From NCBI RefSeq assembly GCF_013374095.1, contig NZ_AP022672.1, forward strand, positions 3,551,501 to 3,615,500: DNA of 64,000 nt, in the 5' to 3' direction. The position numbers and the translations under genes are program-made. Under the pieces are notes generated by a model. The model was not told where the DNA came from. It did no database searches and saw only the letters and a program-made list of their open reading frames with translations. Positions 24,334 to 32,999 of the stretch are shown here, piece by piece. How positions within the stretch are numbered: the stretch's first letter is position 1; the number at the start of each line of letters is the position of its first letter. This DNA comes from Sphingomonas sp. HMP6 (GTDB lineage Bacteria; Pseudomonadota; Alphaproteobacteria; Sphingomonadales; Sphingomonadaceae).

Positions 24334-24829
24334 AGCTAAACGCAACTCGAGCCCCCTCATTGCGCGACACGACGACCTTCCAAGGCGGCCCGCTATTTCA
24401 GCCGCTCGTACGGCTTCCGTTATTTCGCTACCGTTACAGCCGTCGGGTCCAGTCGCCAAGGGGACAGGGGACACCGCAATTGCAAAGCCAATCGGAGGGG
24501 CCGCTTATCCTAGAGAGCCGCCTGAAAGTAGTCGGCCCGCTTGCGGCCCACATTCGGCCATCTAGCGGCACTTGAACGAGCGACCGCATTCGGGATGGGC
24601 TTAAACGGCCATAAACGCGGCTTCTTGGGTCATTCTGCCGCAAAGCTGCCGGGCGGCAGGAGCAACATCTCAAACCATCGCCGTAGTCGTTGATTGCGCA
24701 ACCCGTTTAATTTCTCACAATGCATCAAAGCGGCCCATAAAAGCCCGCAAATCGTGTGGGACCAAATGTGGGCGCCGTTTCAACCACCGCGTGAAAAAGC
24801 GGAGAATACTGACGATTCTGGCTTGACGC
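24334..24829. other. Right end of the island, no supported gene
   Basis: 496 bases hold the promoter region of the preceding reverse unit, spacer-like GC-rich phrases near 24580-24660, and GTGGGAC arm-like repeats at 24756-24762 and (partial) 24767-24772 close to the right att site. Confidence 0.5.
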
Positions 24830-24843
24830 TGGTGACCCCTACG
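24830..24843. repeat. Right attachment-site repeat within tRNA-Glu 3' end
   Basis: This is the 14-bp sequence tggtgacccctacg shared with 3635-3648. It covers CCA, the discriminator, the 3' acceptor strand and the first T-stem bases, so insertion restored an intact tRNA. Confidence 0.75.
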
Positions 24844-24904
24844 AGAATCGAACTCGTGCTTACGCCGTGAGAGGGCGTCGTCCTAACCGCTAGACGAAGG
24901 GGCC
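24830..24904 (-). tRNA. tRNA-Glu(CTC)
   Basis: The cloverleaf is complete on the reverse strand: acceptor GGCCCCT/AGGGGTC with a G-U at position 2, D arm, anticodon stem ACGCC/GGCGT around a CTCTCAC loop (anticodon CTC), T arm with TTCGATT, discriminator A and encoded CCA. Its 3' end (24830-24843) is the attachment site of the integrative element. Confidence 0.95.
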
Positions 24905-25036
24905 ATGCGTTGAAGCGGCGGCAATACGCATCGGCAGGGGGGGCGTCAAGGCGCAGCGGAACTCGCGCCGCATACCGGCGTTTTTATCCCAGTCACGGTC
25001 CGAACGGGCGGATCGCCGAAATCTTGGGAATTTTAG

Positions 25037-25183
25037 ATGCTTTGGACCATTGTCGTTGTTTTGCTCGTGCTGTGGGCATTGGGTTTTGCGGTTAATATCG
25101 GCGGTGGGTTGATCCACTTGCTGTTGGTCATTGCGCTGATCGTCGTGGTGGTGCGGCTGCTGCAGGGGCGCCGTGTGGTCTAG
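25037..25183 (+). CDS. Lmo0937-family (DUF5670) small membrane protein
   Basis: The product is 48 residues: LWTIVVVLLVLWALGFAVNI, then a second helix (LIHLLLVIALIVVVVRLL) and a GRR end. This matches the tiny two-helix Lmo0937 family found widely in bacteria, often in stress-related settings; the function is unknown. It directly follows the tRNA on the core side of the island. Confidence 0.75.
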   Translation: MLWTIVVVLLVLWALGFAVNIGGGLIHLLLVIALIVVVVRLLQGRRVV

Positions 25184-25203
25184 CGTCAACGGTGCGCGGC
25201 GGT

Positions 25204-26574
25204 TCAGGCCGCCGCGCGCCGCCGTTCGGCCATTTCGACGTTGAGCATCTCCGCCAACAGGAATGCAAGCTCCAGCGATTGCCCCGCGTTCAGACGCGGA
25301 TCGCAATGGGTGTGGTAGCGGTCGGCCAGCGATTGCTCGGTGACATCCACCGCGCCGCCGGTGCATTCGGTCACGTTCTGGCCCGTCATTTCGGCGTGGA
25401 TGCCGCCTGCGATCGACCCCTCGGCGCGATGCACCGCGAAGAAGCCGCGTACTTCCGCCAGGATTCGGTCGAACGGGCGCGTCTTGTAGCCGTTCGCCGC
25501 CTTGACGACATTGCCGTGCATTGGGTCGCAACTCCAGACGACGGGATGCCCCTCGCGCAGCACGGCGCGGACCAGCTTGGGTAGGCCCGCCTCGATCTTG
25601 TCGTGACCGTAGCGGGTGATGAGCGTCATGCGGCCAGGCACGCGGTTGGGATTGAGCGTGTCGAGCAAGCGCAGCAGCGCGTCCGGCTCCAGGCTTGGCC
25701 CGCATTTCATGCCGATCGGGTTGCCGATACCACGCAAATATTCGACATGCGCGCTGCCCTCGAAGCGTGTGCGGTCGCCAATCCACAGGAAATGCGCCGA
25801 CGTGTCGTACCAGTCGCCGGTCAGCGAATCCTGCCGCGTGAGTGCCTGTTCGTAGCGGAGCAGCAGTGCTTCATGGCTGGTATAGAAGCTCGTTTGGGCC
25901 AATTGCGGTACGGTTTCCGGGCTGATCCCGCAGGCGGCCATGAATTCGAGCGCCTCACCGATTCGGTCGGCAGTTTCAGCATATTTCTTCGCCCACGGGC
26001 TGCGGCCCATGTAATCGTGCGTCCAACGATGGACTTGCGCGAGATTTGCGTAACCGCCGCCCGCGAAGGCGCGCAGCAGGTTCAGCGTCGCCGCGGACTG
26101 GCTATAGGCGCGGATCATCCGCTGTGGATCGGGCTGGCGCCCGTCCGCCGTGAAGTCGATATCGTTGACGATGTCGCCGCGGTACGCGGGCAGCGTAACG
26201 TCACCTTGAGTCTCGGTATCGGCCGACCGCGGCTTGGCGAATTGCCCCGCCATGCGACCGAGCTTCACCGTCGGCAGTTTCGACGCGAACGTCAGCACGA
26301 CCGCCATTTGCAGGATGACGCGAAAGGTATCGCGAATGTTGTTGGCGCTATGCTCGGCGAAGCTCTCGGCGCAATCGCCGCCTTGCAGCAGGAACGCCTT
26401 GCCCTCCGCCACACGGGCGAGGTCGGCGGTCAGATTGCGTGCTTCGCCGGCGAAGACGAGCGGGGGGAAGCTGGCGAGCGTATCGGTCGCCGCGTCGAGC
26501 GCAGCGGCGTCCGGATAGGTCGGCATCTGCCGCGCGTCGGCACGCGTCCAGCTATCGGGGGCCCAAGCACTCAT
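25204..26574 (-). CDS. 3-deoxy-7-phosphoheptulonate (DAHP) synthase, class II
   Basis: This enzyme condenses phosphoenolpyruvate and erythrose-4-phosphate, the first step of aromatic amino-acid synthesis. From the ATG at 26574 it has 456 residues, the usual class II length, beginning [20 protein letters not shown]. Metal and substrate motifs are intact: [11 protein letters not shown] (metal Cys), [25 protein letters not shown] (metal His), [14 protein letters not shown] (metal Glu) and THCDPRLN (metal Asp). GGAG sits 7 bases before this ATG, favouring it as a start. The frame is nevertheless open upstream into an HTH-like segment with no stop. Upstream neighbours are the dehydrogenase and cysS. 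Confidence 0.93.
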   Translation of the reverse strand: MSAWAPDSWTRADARQMPTYPDAAALDAATDTLASFPPLVFAGEARNLTADLARVAEGKAFLLQGGDCAESFAEHSANNIRDTFRVILQMAVVLTFASKLPTVKLGRMAGQFAKPRSADTETQGDVTLPAYRGDIVNDIDFTADGRQPDPQRMIRAYSQSAATLNLLRAFAGGGYANLAQVHRWTHDYMGRSPWAKKYAETADRIGEALEFMAACGISPETVPQLAQTSFYTSHEALLLRYEQALTRQDSLTGDWYDTSAHFLWIGDRTRFEGSAHVEYLRGIGNPIGMKCGPSLEPDALLRLLDTLNPNRVPGRMTLITRYGHDKIEAGLPKLVRAVLREGHPVVWSCDPMHGNVVKAANGYKTRPFDRILAEVRGFFAVHRAEGSIAGGIHAEMTGQNVTECTGGAVDVTEQSLADRYHTHCDPRLNAGQSLELAFLLAEMLNVEMAERRRAAA

Positions 26575-26790
26575 GTCATTCTCCGTGCGAATCGAAATAT
26601 ACCAATCGGCGTGGGTGGCGATGCCGTTGGCCGCGATTTGATTGACGGCCGGGCCGCTTGCGCGTTTGCCGTCCTCCTCCCAACCCTGAACGGTCGAGCC
26701 GGGCGCGCCATACCAGGCACCGAACGCGGCGCGGGTGAGCGCACGGTCCTCGCGGAAGCGCCGGATCTTGATGCCTGCCATCGTCGTCAT
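26575..26790 (-). CDS. HTH-like segment in frame with DAHP synthase (fusion or nested ORF)
   Basis: From the ATG at 26790 (or 26781) the frame reads [20 protein letters not shown], then [20 protein letters not shown] and [18 protein letters not shown], an XRE/YdaS-like helix-turn-helix where [12 protein letters not shown] is the recognition part. There is no stop before the DAHP synthase ATG, so ribosomes starting here would make a 528-531-residue HTH-DAHP synthase. An internal start with a good Shine-Dalgarno would make the enzyme alone. Three palindromes lie directly upstream. Autoregulation of aromatic synthesis is a reasonable inference. Confidence 0.6.
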
Positions 26791-26800
26791 GCCCAGCGCA

Positions 26801-26817
26801 TTACCCAGCGTGGGTAA
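26801..26817. promoter_or_regulatory. Perfect palindrome upstream of the HTH-DAHP synthase frame
   Basis: TTACCCA-GCG-TGGGTAA is a 7-bp perfect inverted repeat with a 3-bp spacer, 10 bp before the HTH ATG at 26790. Nearby are GGAAATTTCC (26829-26838) and GGGTA-ATTCAG-TACCC (26845-26860), the latter sharing the GGGTA half-site. The arrangement suits an operator for a dimeric HTH protein. Confidence 0.5.
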
Positions 26818-26851
26818 GTCGGGCAAGCGGAAATTTCCCAGACGGGGTAAT

Positions 26852-27787
26852 TCAGTACCCGGCGGTCAGATCCACGACATTTTCCATTGGCCGTCCATCG
26901 CGGAAGGCGTCGAGGTTGCGCAGGAACAACGCGGCGGCGCGCTGGAACATCTTGGTCTGGCTGCGACCCGACAGGTGCATCGTGTGGATGAGGTTGGGCG
27001 CGGCCCACAGCGGGTCTTCCGGTGGCAGCGGCTCGGGCGTGACGGTGTCGAGGCAGGCGCCGCCGATGCGTTGCGCCGTGAGCGCGGCGATCAGCGCGTC
27101 CTGATCGACCATGTCGCCGCGGCCAAGGTTGAACAGCCACGCGCCGGGCTTCATCGCCGCGAGTTCGCGCTCGCCGATCATCGCCTGCGTCGCATCGGTC
27201 GAGGGGGCGGCAAGGATCACCCAGTCGAATGCGCCGAGTTTGGCCTTCCACGCATCCGGGGTCAGCGTGCCGTCGCGGCCCGATCGCGTCACACCGGTGA
27301 CCGCGACGCCGAATGCGGCCAGCCGCTCGCCGATCAAACGTCCGATCGCACCATAGCCGACGATCAGCGCGCTGGTTTCGAACAGTTCGATCCGGCCGGG
27401 GGCGTAGTCGGGCCAGGCACGTCGATCAGCGATCCGCACCACCTCGTCATAGCGCTTCGCCGCCACCAGCACGCTCATCACGGCATATTCGGCAACCGCG
27501 ACGGCGTTGATCCCGCTACCGTTGGTGACGATCGTCCCGTCGCGCGTGAGTTTCGCCATGTCGAGCGAATCGATTCCGGCGATAGCGGTGAACAGCCATT
27601 TCAGCGATGTCGCCGCCGCCACGGCTTCCGGGGTTAGACCGTGCGGGAAGAGATCGACCCAGCCGATATCGGCATCGACCATCGCTGCCGTTGCCTCTTC
27701 ACGGGTCGTGACCCAGGCGATCTCTAGATCGTCGGGCAAATGCGCCTCGATCAGGCCTCGGACGAACGCGGGGAGGACGGCTTTCAT
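26852..27787 (-). CDS. D-isomer-specific 2-hydroxyacid dehydrogenase
   Basis: The product is 311 residues, NAD(P)-dependent. The Rossmann motif is [11 protein letters not shown]. Catalytic residues fit the family: Arg in [10 protein letters not shown], Glu in [15 protein letters not shown], and His in [10 protein letters not shown]. The N-terminal catalytic lobe ([18 protein letters not shown]) is divergent. The substrate is unknown; glyoxylate/hydroxypyruvate-type reduction is common. Its ATG overlaps the cysS stop by 4 bases (ATGA), so it is translated with cysS; the DAHP synthase follows 61-70 bases downstream. Confidence 0.85.
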   Translation of the reverse strand: MKAVLPAFVRGLIEAHLPDDLEIAWVTTREEATAAMVDADIGWVDLFPHGLTPEAVAAATSLKWLFTAIAGIDSLDMAKLTRDGTIVTNGSGINAVAVAEYAVMSVLVAAKRYDEVVRIADRRAWPDYAPGRIELFETSALIVGYGAIGRLIGERLAAFGVAVTGVTRSGRDGTLTPDAWKAKLGAFDWVILAAPSTDATQAMIGERELAAMKPGAWLFNLGRGDMVDQDALIAALTAQRIGGACLDTVTPEPLPPEDPLWAAPNLIHTMHLSGRSQTKMFQRAAALFLRNLDAFRDGRPMENVVDLTAGY

Positions 27788-29211
27788 ACGGTCAGTTTCC
27801 AATCCCAACTAAGCGAATCGCCGTCCATCACTTCGACCCCGGCCGCGGCGAGCGTATCGCGTATCGCGTCGGAGGCCGCGAAATCCTTCGCCACGCGTGC
27901 GTCGCGGCGGGCGGCGAGGTGGGCCTCGATTTCATCTTCGTCGAGCGTCGCCGTGGCGGGCCGCAGCCGAAGACCGGCGCGGTTCAGCGTCTCGAGCTTA
28001 AGGCCCAGCACGGCGTCGAAATCGCCAAGGGCGCGCAGCCGCGTTGCGGGCGACAGGCGTTTGTCGGCGAGCAGGTCGTCGAGCACGGTCAGCGCGCGCG
28101 GCGTAGCGAGATCGTCGCCAACCGCCGCCTCTAATTGCGCGAGATACGGTTCGGCATCGCCCTTAAGCAGGTAATCGTCGCGCGACCGCAACGCGTCGCG
28201 CGCGATCACCAGGCGCTTGAGCCGTGTGAACGCCGCCGCCAGATTCTCCCAGGTGAATTCCAGCTCGCTGCGGTAATGCGCCTGCAGGCACATCATCCGA
28301 TATGCCAGCGGATGAAAGCCGGCATCGACCAGCGTCTGGAGCCGCAGGAACTCACCGGTCGATTTCGACATTTTCGATCCGCGATCGACCAGGAAGTTGT
28401 TGTGCATCCAGATCCGTGCGCCCGTATCGTCGCAACCGCAAAACGCCTGGTTCTGCGCAATCTCGTTGGGATGGTGGATTTCGCGGTGGTCGATCCCGCC
28501 GGTGTGGATGTCGAAGGGATGGCCGAGATGCTGGCGACTCATCACCGAGCATTCGAGGTGCCAGCCGGGGGCGCCCTTGCCCCAGGGTGAATCCCATTCC
28601 ATCTGGCGCTGCTCCCCGGGAGGTGAGCGCCGCCAGATCGCGAAATCCTGCGGATGGCGTTTGCCCGAGACGGGATCGATCCGGCTTTCGCCCGCATCCG
28701 AAACGGCGCGCGCGAGGCTGCCGTAATCGGGCACACGGGTCGTATCGAAATACAGCCCGCCTTCGATCAGATAGCAGTCCTTTTCGATCGCCTGCGCGAA
28801 CGCAATCATCTGCGGAATGTGGTCGGTAGCCACCGTCCATTCAGCCGGCGGATCGATGTTGAGCCGCGCGACATCGTCCTTGAACGCCGCCGTATAATGC
28901 GCGGCGATCTCCCAGATCGATTTTGCCTGCGCCGCGGCGGCCTTTTCCATCTTGTCGTCGCCCGCATCGGCGTCGCTGGTCAAATGCCCGACATCGGTGA
29001 TGTTGATGATGTGCTTGGTCGGATACCCCTTCCAGCGCAGCACGCGGCCGAGTGTATCGGCGAACAGGAAGGCGCGCATGTTGCCGATGTGCTGATAGTT
29101 ATAAACCGTCGGCCCGCAGGTGTAGATTCGCACGAGTGCCAGATCGATCGGCACGAACGGCTCGGTCGCGCGCGTGAGGCTGTTATAGAAGGTGAGGGGG
29201 GTGCCAGTCAT
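27784..29211 (-). CDS. cysS: Cysteinyl-tRNA synthetase
   Basis: The product is 475 residues, class I, cytosolic; it charges tRNA-Cys. TCGPTVYNYQHIGNMRAFLF contains the zinc Cys and the HIGH-type motif; further zinc ligands lie in WHLECSVMS and GGIDHREIHHPNE; the KMSKS loop is GSKMSKSTGEFL. The C-terminal DALR-type anticodon domain is present and the length is normal. It is followed by the dehydrogenase gene with an ATGA overlap. The upstream 154 bases to rpsU carry divergent promoters. Confidence 0.96.
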   Translation of the reverse strand: MTGTPLTFYNSLTRATEPFVPIDLALVRIYTCGPTVYNYQHIGNMRAFLFADTLGRVLRWKGYPTKHIINITDVGHLTSDADAGDDKMEKAAAAQAKSIWEIAAHYTAAFKDDVARLNIDPPAEWTVATDHIPQMIAFAQAIEKDCYLIEGGLYFDTTRVPDYGSLARAVSDAGESRIDPVSGKRHPQDFAIWRRSPPGEQRQMEWDSPWGKGAPGWHLECSVMSRQHLGHPFDIHTGGIDHREIHHPNEIAQNQAFCGCDDTGARIWMHNNFLVDRGSKMSKSTGEFLRLQTLVDAGFHPLAYRMMCLQAHYRSELEFTWENLAAAFTRLKRLVIARDALRSRDDYLLKGDAEPYLAQLEAAVGDDLATPRALTVLDDLLADKRLSPATRLRALGDFDAVLGLKLETLNRAGLRLRPATATLDEDEIEAHLAARRDARVAKDFAASDAIRDTLAAAGVEVMDGDSLSWDWKLTV

Positions 29212-29365
29212 GACGCTCGCTTACAGAGGCGGTTGGGCCAAAGTCACGTAATAAGGTGATCCATGCCTTGAAACTTGTGAGTGCCGCGTGTAGGGCGCAC
29301 GCCTTGCGACGCAGACTCAATGTTTGCGGCGGCGCTTATCTATCGATTCGGAGCACTTCGGGTTT

Positions 29366-29572
29366 ATGCAAATCATCGTACGCGACAACAATGTCGACCA
29401 GGCGCTGCGCGCGCTTAAGAAGAAGCTGCAGCGCGAAGGCGTCTATCGTGAGATGAAGCTGCGCCGGCATTATGAAAAGCCGAGCGAGAAGCGCGCGCGT
29501 GAGCGCGCCGCCGCTGTCCGCCGCGCCCGCAAGCTGGAGCGCAAGCGCATGGAGCGCGACGGGGTTCGGTAA
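29366..29572 (+). CDS. rpsU: 30S ribosomal protein bS21
   Basis: The product is 68 residues. [20 protein letters not shown] starts the conserved fold, followed by [19 protein letters not shown] and a highly basic C-terminus. bS21 helps the 30S subunit bind mRNA leaders. The ATG at 29366 is the family start; upstream in-frame codons are not conserved. A hairpin terminator follows. Confidence 0.96.
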   Translation: MQIIVRDNNVDQALRALKKKLQREGVYREMKLRRHYEKPSEKRARERAAAVRRARKLERKRMERDGVR

Positions 29573-29582
29573 GAATCCCCTT

Positions 29583-29614
29583 CGGCCGGCCAGTGCGCGC
29601 CGGCCGTTCGTTCT
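29583..29614 (+). terminator. Probable rho-independent terminator of rpsU
   Basis: CGGCCGGC (29583-29590) pairs perfectly with GCCGGCCG (29599-29606) around an 8-base loop and is followed by TTCGTTCT. It lies 11 bases after the rpsU stop. Confidence 0.65.
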
Positions 29615-29651
29615 GACGTAAATAGACTTCGACCCCCGCCCGGGAGCCACC

Positions 29652-30287
29652 ATGTCGATCACCGCTGTCCCGCTGAAGCCCGTCAAGCGGAGCATTTTGG
29701 TGTATCTGTGGCTCTTCATCGCCTTGGCGGTGGCGGGGGCCGCGGCGCTTGCGATGCAAACGCCGATCGATCCGACGACGGCGTTCCTAGCGAAGAATGC
29801 CCGCGCCAAGGGCGTGGTAACCACGCCGTCGGGACTGCAATATCTTGTGCTTACGCCCGGTAAGGGTCCGCACCCGACCGATGAGGACATCGGCCTGATC
29901 AATTATGAAGGTCGGCTGGTCGACGGCACGGTGTTCGACAAATCGCCGCAGCCTACCCCGATCCCGGTCGTCGCCAGCAACCCGGAGACGGGTCGACAGG
30001 GCGTGATCGCGGGCTTTTCCGAAGCATTGAAACTGATGTCGAAGGGCGCGAAATATCGCGTCTGGATCAAGCCGAGCCTCGCGTATGGTGAGAAGGACCA
30101 GGGCGTAATCCCGCCGCATTCGACGCTGGTGTTCGATCTCGAACTGCTCGAATTCATCCCCGAGTCGACCTATCGCCAGATCCAGCAACAGCAGCAGTTG
30201 ATGCAGCAGCAACGCGGTGGTGGTGCGGGTGGTTTGCCGCCTGGTGCGCTGCCGCCCGGCGCAGAGGGACAACCCGGCGCGCGCTGA
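29652..30287 (+). CDS. FKBP-type peptidyl-prolyl cis-trans isomerase, membrane-anchored
   Basis: The product is 211 residues. An N-terminal helix (ILVYLWLFIALAVAGAAALA) anchors it, probably facing the periplasm. The FKBP domain spans about 55-170: SGLQYLVLTPGKG, INYEGRLVDGTVFDKS, VIAGFSEALKLMSKGAKYRV, and YGEKDQGVIPPHSTLVFDLE, all landmark positions of the active site. The tail is Gln-rich (QQQQQLMQQQ) then Gly/Pro-rich, likely disordered. GGGAG lies 6 bases before the ATG. Isomerisation of prolyl bonds in exported proteins is the expected role. Confidence 0.9.
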   Translation: MSITAVPLKPVKRSILVYLWLFIALAVAGAAALAMQTPIDPTTAFLAKNARAKGVVTTPSGLQYLVLTPGKGPHPTDEDIGLINYEGRLVDGTVFDKSPQPTPIPVVASNPETGRQGVIAGFSEALKLMSKGAKYRVWIKPSLAYGEKDQGVIPPHSTLVFDLELLEFIPESTYRQIQQQQQLMQQQRGGGAGGLPPGALPPGAEGQPGAR

Positions 30288-30444
30288 GCCAAGTCGCTTC
30301 GGTGATTGCGTCGGCGAACCAGACCGCGCATCCTATATAAGGTTCGTACGTTCCTGCATGTGGAGACCACAGTGTCGCATGCGCGTTGCGCACTTGCCGC
30401 TCGCGTAAGGCGAGAGCAAGGGGTGCGCGAGAGGTAGCTACGAC

Positions 30445-31854
30445 ATGTTCGACGGCATTGACCCGATTATTCTCGCCCGTGCGCAATTCGCCTTCACGGT
30501 CAGTTTTCACTTCATCTTTCCGTCCTTCTCGATCGGCCTCGCGAGCTATCTTGCGGTGCTTGAAGGGTTGTGGCTGCGCACGGGCAAGCAGCTCTATCTC
30601 GACATCTTCCGCTTCTGGGTAAAGATCTTCGCCGTCGCCTTTGCGATGGGCGTCGTGTCTGGCATCGTGATGTCATATCAGTTCGGCACCAACTGGGCGG
30701 TGTTCTCGGACAAGACCGGGCCGATCCTGGGGCCGCTTATGGCCTATGAAGTGCTGACCGCCTTTTTCCTTGAGGCCGGCTTCCTCGGCGTGATGCTGTT
30801 CGGGATGAAGAAGGTCGGCAAGCGGCTGCATTTTACCGCCACCTGCATGGTTGCGGTGGGTACCGCGATCTCGGCCTTCTGGATCCTGTCGGCGAACAGC
30901 TGGATGCACACGCCGCAAGGTTATGCGATCAACGCGCAAGGCCAGTTCGTAATGGCCGGATCATGGCTCAAGGTGATCTTCAACCCAAGCTTCCCGTATC
31001 GCTTCCTCCACACCGTGATTGCCGCCTACCTGACCACCTCACTGGTGGTTGGCGCGACCGGGGCTTGGCATTTGCTGAAGAATCCGAGCGAGCCGCATGC
31101 GCGGAAGATTTTCAGCATGGCGATGTGGATGGCGGCGATCGTCGCGCCGATCCAGATCATGGCCGGCGATGCGCACGGACTCAACACGCTCGAATATCAA
31201 CCGGCCAAGGTGATGGCGATGGAGGGTCATTATGACAGCCATCCCAAGGGCGCGCCGCTGATCCTGTTCGGCATTCCCAATTCGGAAAAGAAGCGGATCG
31301 ATTATGCGATCGAGATTCCAAAGGCATCCTCGCTGATCCTTAAGCACGATCTCAACGCGCCGCTCGCCGGGCTCGACACGATCCCGCAGGACAAGCAGCC
31401 GCCCGTCGCGATCCTGTTCTGGTCGTTCCGCGTGATGGTGGGCCTTGGCTTCGCGATCTTCGGACTTGGCCTGTGGAGCCTGTTCGCGCGGTGGCGCGGC
31501 AAATTGTACGACTGGAAGTGGCTGCACCGCGCGGGCGTGCTGATGGGCCCGGCCGGGTTCATCGCGGTCATCGCCGGGTGGATCACGACCGAGACCGGGC
31601 GTCAGCCTTACACGGTTTACGGTTTGCTCCGCACGGTCGACAGTGCCTCGCCACTCGCCGCACCTGCAGTCGGCGCCTCGCTGGTCGCCTTCGTGCTGGT
31701 CTATTTCGCGGTGTTCGGCGTCGGCACTTGGTACATCTTGCGCTTGATCGGGAAGGGTGTCGAGACGGGCGAGAGCGAGATCAGCGACGCACCGATCCGC
31801 ACGGCGGGAACGACGCCGTCGCCTGCGCACCAGCCGGAAGGACATGCGGCATGA
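30445..31854 (+). CDS. cydA: Cytochrome bd-type (cyanide-insensitive-like) quinol oxidase subunit I
   Basis: The product is 469 residues, an inner-membrane quinol oxidase subunit with about nine helices. RAQFAFTVSFHFIFPSFSIG carries the heme b595 His (near residue 22). The Q-loop is short and ends in TETGRQPYTVYGLLRT, the pattern of CIO-type oxidases rather than E. coli CydA. The helix with NSWMHTPQGY is typical. The length fits the short-Q-loop class. It overlaps cydB by 4 bases (ATGA). A 157-base leader separates it from the FKBP gene; no binding site was recognised. Confidence 0.95.
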   Translation: MFDGIDPIILARAQFAFTVSFHFIFPSFSIGLASYLAVLEGLWLRTGKQLYLDIFRFWVKIFAVAFAMGVVSGIVMSYQFGTNWAVFSDKTGPILGPLMAYEVLTAFFLEAGFLGVMLFGMKKVGKRLHFTATCMVAVGTAISAFWILSANSWMHTPQGYAINAQGQFVMAGSWLKVIFNPSFPYRFLHTVIAAYLTTSLVVGATGAWHLLKNPSEPHARKIFSMAMWMAAIVAPIQIMAGDAHGLNTLEYQPAKVMAMEGHYDSHPKGAPLILFGIPNSEKKRIDYAIEIPKASSLILKHDLNAPLAGLDTIPQDKQPPVAILFWSFRVMVGLGFAIFGLGLWSLFARWRGKLYDWKWLHRAGVLMGPAGFIAVIAGWITTETGRQPYTVYGLLRTVDSASPLAAPAVGASLVAFVLVYFAVFGVGTWYILRLIGKGVETGESEISDAPIRTAGTTPSPAHQPEGHAA

Positions 31855-32852
31855 TCAATGCGGATCTCGCCACGGTATGGGCCTTCATCATTGCTTTCGC
31901 GGTGTTCGGTTATGTCGTGCTGGACGGCTTCGATCTCGGGATCGGCATCCTGTTCCCAGCGTTCAAGGTCGGCGCCGATCGCGACGCGGCGATGAACGCG
32001 ATCGCGCCGGTGTGGGACGGAAACGAGACATGGCTGGTACTGGGCGGCGGCGGGCTGTTCGCGGCGTTCCCGCTGGCCTACGCGATCCTGATGCCGGCGA
32101 TGTATCCGCCGATCATCGCGATGCTGCTGGGCTTAGTCTTCCGCGGCGTGGCGTTCGAATATCGCTGGCGCGACCCCAGCCATCGTCGCTGGTGGGATAT
32201 CGCCTTTACCGTTGGATCGTTCACTGCCGCCTTCGCCCAAGGCGTGATCCTGGGCGCGTTACTACAGGGTGTGAAGGTCTCCGGGCGTGCTTACGGGGGC
32301 GCATGGCTCGACTGGCTGACACCGTTCAGCGTGCTGACCGGGGTCAGCGTGGTGGTAGGTTATGCGTTGCTCGGCGCGACCTGGCTGATTGCCAAGACCG
32401 AAGGACGGACCGCCGAACAGGCGCTCGGCTTCGCACGCTGGCTGGGTGTGGCGACTTTGGTGGCCGTGGCGGCGGTGAGCCTCGCCACGCCGTTCCTCAA
32501 CCATGATTATTACAGCCGATGGTTCCGGATGCCGGGCATCTTGCTCACCGCGCCGGTGCCGATCCTGGTTGCTGCGATCGCCTTGCTGTTCTGGCGGTCG
32601 CTCGGCCGCGGTGCGCAGATTCTGCCGTTCGTGCTCACGATCGCCGTGTTCGGCCTGTGTTTCATCGGGCTGGGGATCAGCATGTATCCCTATATCGTGC
32701 CCGCCAGCGTAACGATCTGGCAGGCCGCTGCGCCCGAATCCTCTCAAGTCTTCATGCTGATCGGCGTCGGCATCATGCTGCCGCTGATCATCGGCTACAC
32801 CGCGTGGGGTTATTGGGTGTTCCGCGGCAAGGTTGGCGAGGGGTATCATTGA
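31851..32852 (+). CDS. cydB: Cytochrome bd-type quinol oxidase subunit II
   Basis: The product is 333 residues with about eight membrane helices. The opening TVWAFIIAFAVFGYVVLDGF and the WDGNETWLVLGGGGLFAAFP loop are diagnostic of CydB/CioB, and the length is normal. It overlaps cydA upstream (ATGA) and the DUF2474 gene downstream by one base (TGATG), so the three are translated together. Confidence 0.95.
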   Translation: MINADLATVWAFIIAFAVFGYVVLDGFDLGIGILFPAFKVGADRDAAMNAIAPVWDGNETWLVLGGGGLFAAFPLAYAILMPAMYPPIIAMLLGLVFRGVAFEYRWRDPSHRRWWDIAFTVGSFTAAFAQGVILGALLQGVKVSGRAYGGAWLDWLTPFSVLTGVSVVVGYALLGATWLIAKTEGRTAEQALGFARWLGVATLVAVAAVSLATPFLNHDYYSRWFRMPGILLTAPVPILVAAIALLFWRSLGRGAQILPFVLTIAVFGLCFIGLGISMYPYIVPASVTIWQAAAPESSQVFMLIGVGIMLPLIIGYTAWGYWVFRGKVGEGYH

Positions 32853-32974
32853 TGATCGAGAGCCGCGTCGCACCGCTATGGAAGCGGCTCGCCTGGATGG
32901 CGGGCATTTGGGTGATCAGTGTCCTTGCGCTCAGCGTGGTGGCATATGCCATTAAACTGTGGTTACGCGCCTGA
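32852..32974 (+). CDS. DUF2474 small membrane protein (CydX-like subunit)
   Basis: The product is 40 residues: IESRVAPLWKRLAWMAGIW, then VISVLALSVVAYAIKLWLRA. A single helix with a basic Trp-containing N-terminus fits DUF2474, found next to CIO-type cydAB and thought to play the CydX role of stabilising the oxidase. Its ATG shares one base with the cydB stop. Confidence 0.85.
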   Translation: MIESRVAPLWKRLAWMAGIWVISVLALSVVAYAIKLWLRA

Positions 32975-32999
32975 TCTTTCCGACGTAAAGGTGGACGCC

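Larger units (their letters stand above)
3635..24843. mobile_element. Integrative element (genomic island) in tRNA-Glu(CTC)
   Basis: An exact 14-bp direct repeat, tggtgacccctacg, occurs at 3635-3648 and 24830-24843. The right copy is the 3' end of an intact tRNA-Glu gene (CCA plus acceptor stem). Extending outward, the two sides match at 20 of 23 positions. A P4-type tyrosine integrase starts 158 bases inside the left repeat. The interval carries typical accessory content: AlpA regulator, IS elements, an MNT-HEPN protein, a MucR-like regulator and several unknowns; core genes resume on both sides. No conjugation genes were seen, so it is more likely an integrative island or mobilisable element than a self-transmissible ICE. 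Nested insertions are likely. Confidence 0.8.

Noticed and set aside
25603-26817. 404-codon forward open frame opposite DAHP synthase
   Set aside because: It is an antisense shadow of a fully conserved enzyme, with no ribosome site and no recognisable protein.
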